Shown here piece by piece: positions 62,973 through 64,000 of a DNA stretch of 64,000 nucleotides. The stretch's first letter is position 1. Every line of letters begins with the position of its first letter. This DNA is from a bacterium Scap17 (GTDB lineage Bacteria > Pseudomonadota > Gammaproteobacteria > Pseudomonadales > Halomonadaceae). The DNA lies in contig VINJ01000001.1 of NCBI GenBank assembly GCA_013376735.1, positions 2,976,001 through 3,040,000 of the forward strand, in the 5' to 3' direction. Under the pieces are notes generated by a model, which was not told the DNA's origin, made no database searches, and worked only from the letters and a program-made list of their open reading frames with translations. Position numbers and translations under genes: made by a program.

Positions 62973-64000
62973 TTACTGGTTGTCCAGCTCCACCGCTTCA
63001 TGCATGCGCTCGAGCAGGTCCGGCACGGCTGACTGCACCCGGTTCCAGCTCGGGATGAAGGGCTTGTCGCGCGGATTGTCGAGGAAGGCGCTGCCGGCAT
63101 CCATGATGTTGGCGGCAAACAGCTCCACCGCCGCTTCCTCACTGTGGCGGTCGACCGTCAGACCATTCATGACGGCATCGTTGTAGTAGGTCTCGATCAG
63201 ATCCAGCGCGATGCGGTAGTAGGTGGCCTTGATGGTGCGGAAGGTCTCGCCGTGGATCTCGACGCCCAGCGTGGCCAGCTTGCGATACATGGCCTTGGCG
63301 ATATCCAGGCTCATGCGGTTGAGCCCGCCCAGTGCGTCCTCCTCGGACAGCGGCTGGTGCTTGTGATCATAGGCATCGGCGATATCCACCTGACACAGAC
63401 GCTTGGTGGAATAGTTGCGATGCACTTCCGAGAGCACACCGATCTCCAGCCCCCAGTCACTGGGAATGCGGATATCCGCCAGCACGTCGGTACGCATCGA
63501 GAACTCGCCGGACAGCGGGTAGCGATAGCTGTCGAGGTAATCCAAGTACGGCAGCGGGCCATAGACCTTCTTGAGCGCACGGATCAGCGGCGTGACCATC
63601 AGACGCGCCACGCGACCGTTGAGCTTGCCCTGGGCAATTCGCGAGTAGTAGCCCTTGCAGAACTCGTAGTTGAACTGCGGATGCGCCACCGGATAGATCA
63701 GCCGCGCCAGCAGGCCACGGTCATAGGTGACGATGTCACAGTCATGCAGTGCCACCGCTTCGGCGATGCCCGAGGACTGTACGTAACCGGAGCAGTACCA
63801 GACATTGCGCCCCTTGCCGGCCTCCATCGGCGCCAGACCATGCTCGGTCAGCTCCTCGTCCAGCGCACGCAGGCGCGGACCATCATTCCACAGGATGCGG
63901 TGATGCTGCGGCAGGTGCGAGAAGAACTCCTTGGCATGCTCGAACTGGTCACGGTCGGCGCGGTCCAGCCCGATCACGATCTCGCTGAGGTAGGGCACCT
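62973..64000 (-). CDS. gpgS: Glucosyl-3-phosphoglycerate synthase, 5' end cut by the window
   Basis: 342 residues are visible; the reading frame runs off the window edge, so the N-terminus is missing. The GT-A fold is recognisable from LHDCDIVTYDRGLLARLIYP (DxD-type region) and the long C-terminal part with YPLSGEFSMRTDVLADIRIPSDWGLEIGVLSEV, typical of GT81 GpgS/MpgS-like enzymes. It would transfer glucose from a nucleotide sugar to 3-phosphoglycerate, the first step to the compatible solute glucosylglycerate. The convergent GH13 phosphorylase would recycle that solute. A mannosyl-specific relative is the main alternative. Confidence 0.82.
   Translation of the reverse strand, partial: VPYLSEIVIGLDRADRDQFEHAKEFFSHLPQHHRILWNDGPRLRALDEELTEHGLAPMEAGKGRNVWYCSGYVQSSGIAEAVALHDCDIVTYDRGLLARLIYPVAHPQFNYEFCKGYYSRIAQGKLNGRVARLMVTPLIRALKKVYGPLPYLDYLDSYRYPLSGEFSMRTDVLADIRIPSDWGLEIGVLSEVHRNYSTKRLCQVDIADAYDHKHQPLSEEDALGGLNRMSLDIAKAMYRKLATLGVEIHGETFRTIKATYYRIALDLIETYYNDAVMNGLTVDRHSEEAAVELFAANIMDAGSAFLDNPRDKPFIPSWNRVQSAVPDLLERMHEAVELDNQ

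Overview
The window looks like chromosomal DNA of a halotolerant gammaproteobacterium of the Halomonadaceae (Halomonas/Cobetia-like). The signs are a high G+C content, conserved gammaproteobacterial gene orders (uvrY-uvrC-pgsA-tRNA Gly/Cys/Leu, yrfG-hslR-hslO near pckA, nrdR-ribD-ribBA-ribH-nusB-thiL-pgpA), osmolyte genes (glucosylglycerate) and organosulfonate catabolism. The genus is inferred from gene content only. I see no prophage, insertion sequence or CRISPR array.

Layout. 1-14 kb: a taurine catabolic region. A MocR/TauR-type regulator, a DAO-type FAD oxidoreductase and a small SnoaL/NTF2-like protein fit TauR and taurine dehydrogenase TauY/TauX. Further along, sulfoacetaldehyde acetyltransferase (Xsc), phosphate acetyltransferase (Pta) and a divergent IclR regulator complete the route taurine -> sulfoacetaldehyde -> acetyl phosphate + sulfite -> acetyl-CoA. 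A ThiO-like oxidase and a CobS/CobT-like AAA+/VWA pair lie between the two halves. So does a strikingly AT-rich two-gene island (8.0-9.3 kb) encoding a small TIR-like (DUF1863/ThsB-like) protein and a four-helix SLATT/DUF4231-type membrane protein. This island is the best candidate for an unusual system: a compact Thoeris-like TIR plus membrane-effector antiphage module.

14-26 kb: EamA transporter, fused dihydroxyacetone kinase, PAS-GGDEF cyclase with a repeat-rich tail, GST, HlyU-like protein, argG, rnt, grxD, argF, an orphan ABC ATPase and an AraC regulator. 26-32 kb: two tRNA-Ala(GGC), the uvrY-uvrC-pgsA cluster and tRNA-Gly/Cys/Leu. 32-45 kb: SpoIIAA-like protein, a DIE2/ALG10-like membrane glycosyltransferase, proS, a lytic transglycosylase, pckA, hslO-hslR-yrfG, nudE, a small exported repeat protein and a HerA-like ATPase. 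45-60 kb: a 40-residue ORF, a GAF-PAS protein with a degenerate GGDEF site, ilvD, yegP, a Lon-family protease, a DUF945 protein and the riboflavin/thiamine/nusB operon ending in nrdR. 60-64 kb: GlsB-type membrane protein, then convergent glucosylglycerate phosphorylase and glucosyl-3-phosphoglycerate synthase (cut by the window end).

Genes are mostly separated by strong, often perfectly palindromic hairpins. Four of them share the same lower stem (ACGACAA/TTGTCGT). Start sites were moved from the longest ORF wherever a Shine-Dalgarno sequence decided it. Family assignments come from motif recognition by eye; no database search was run.
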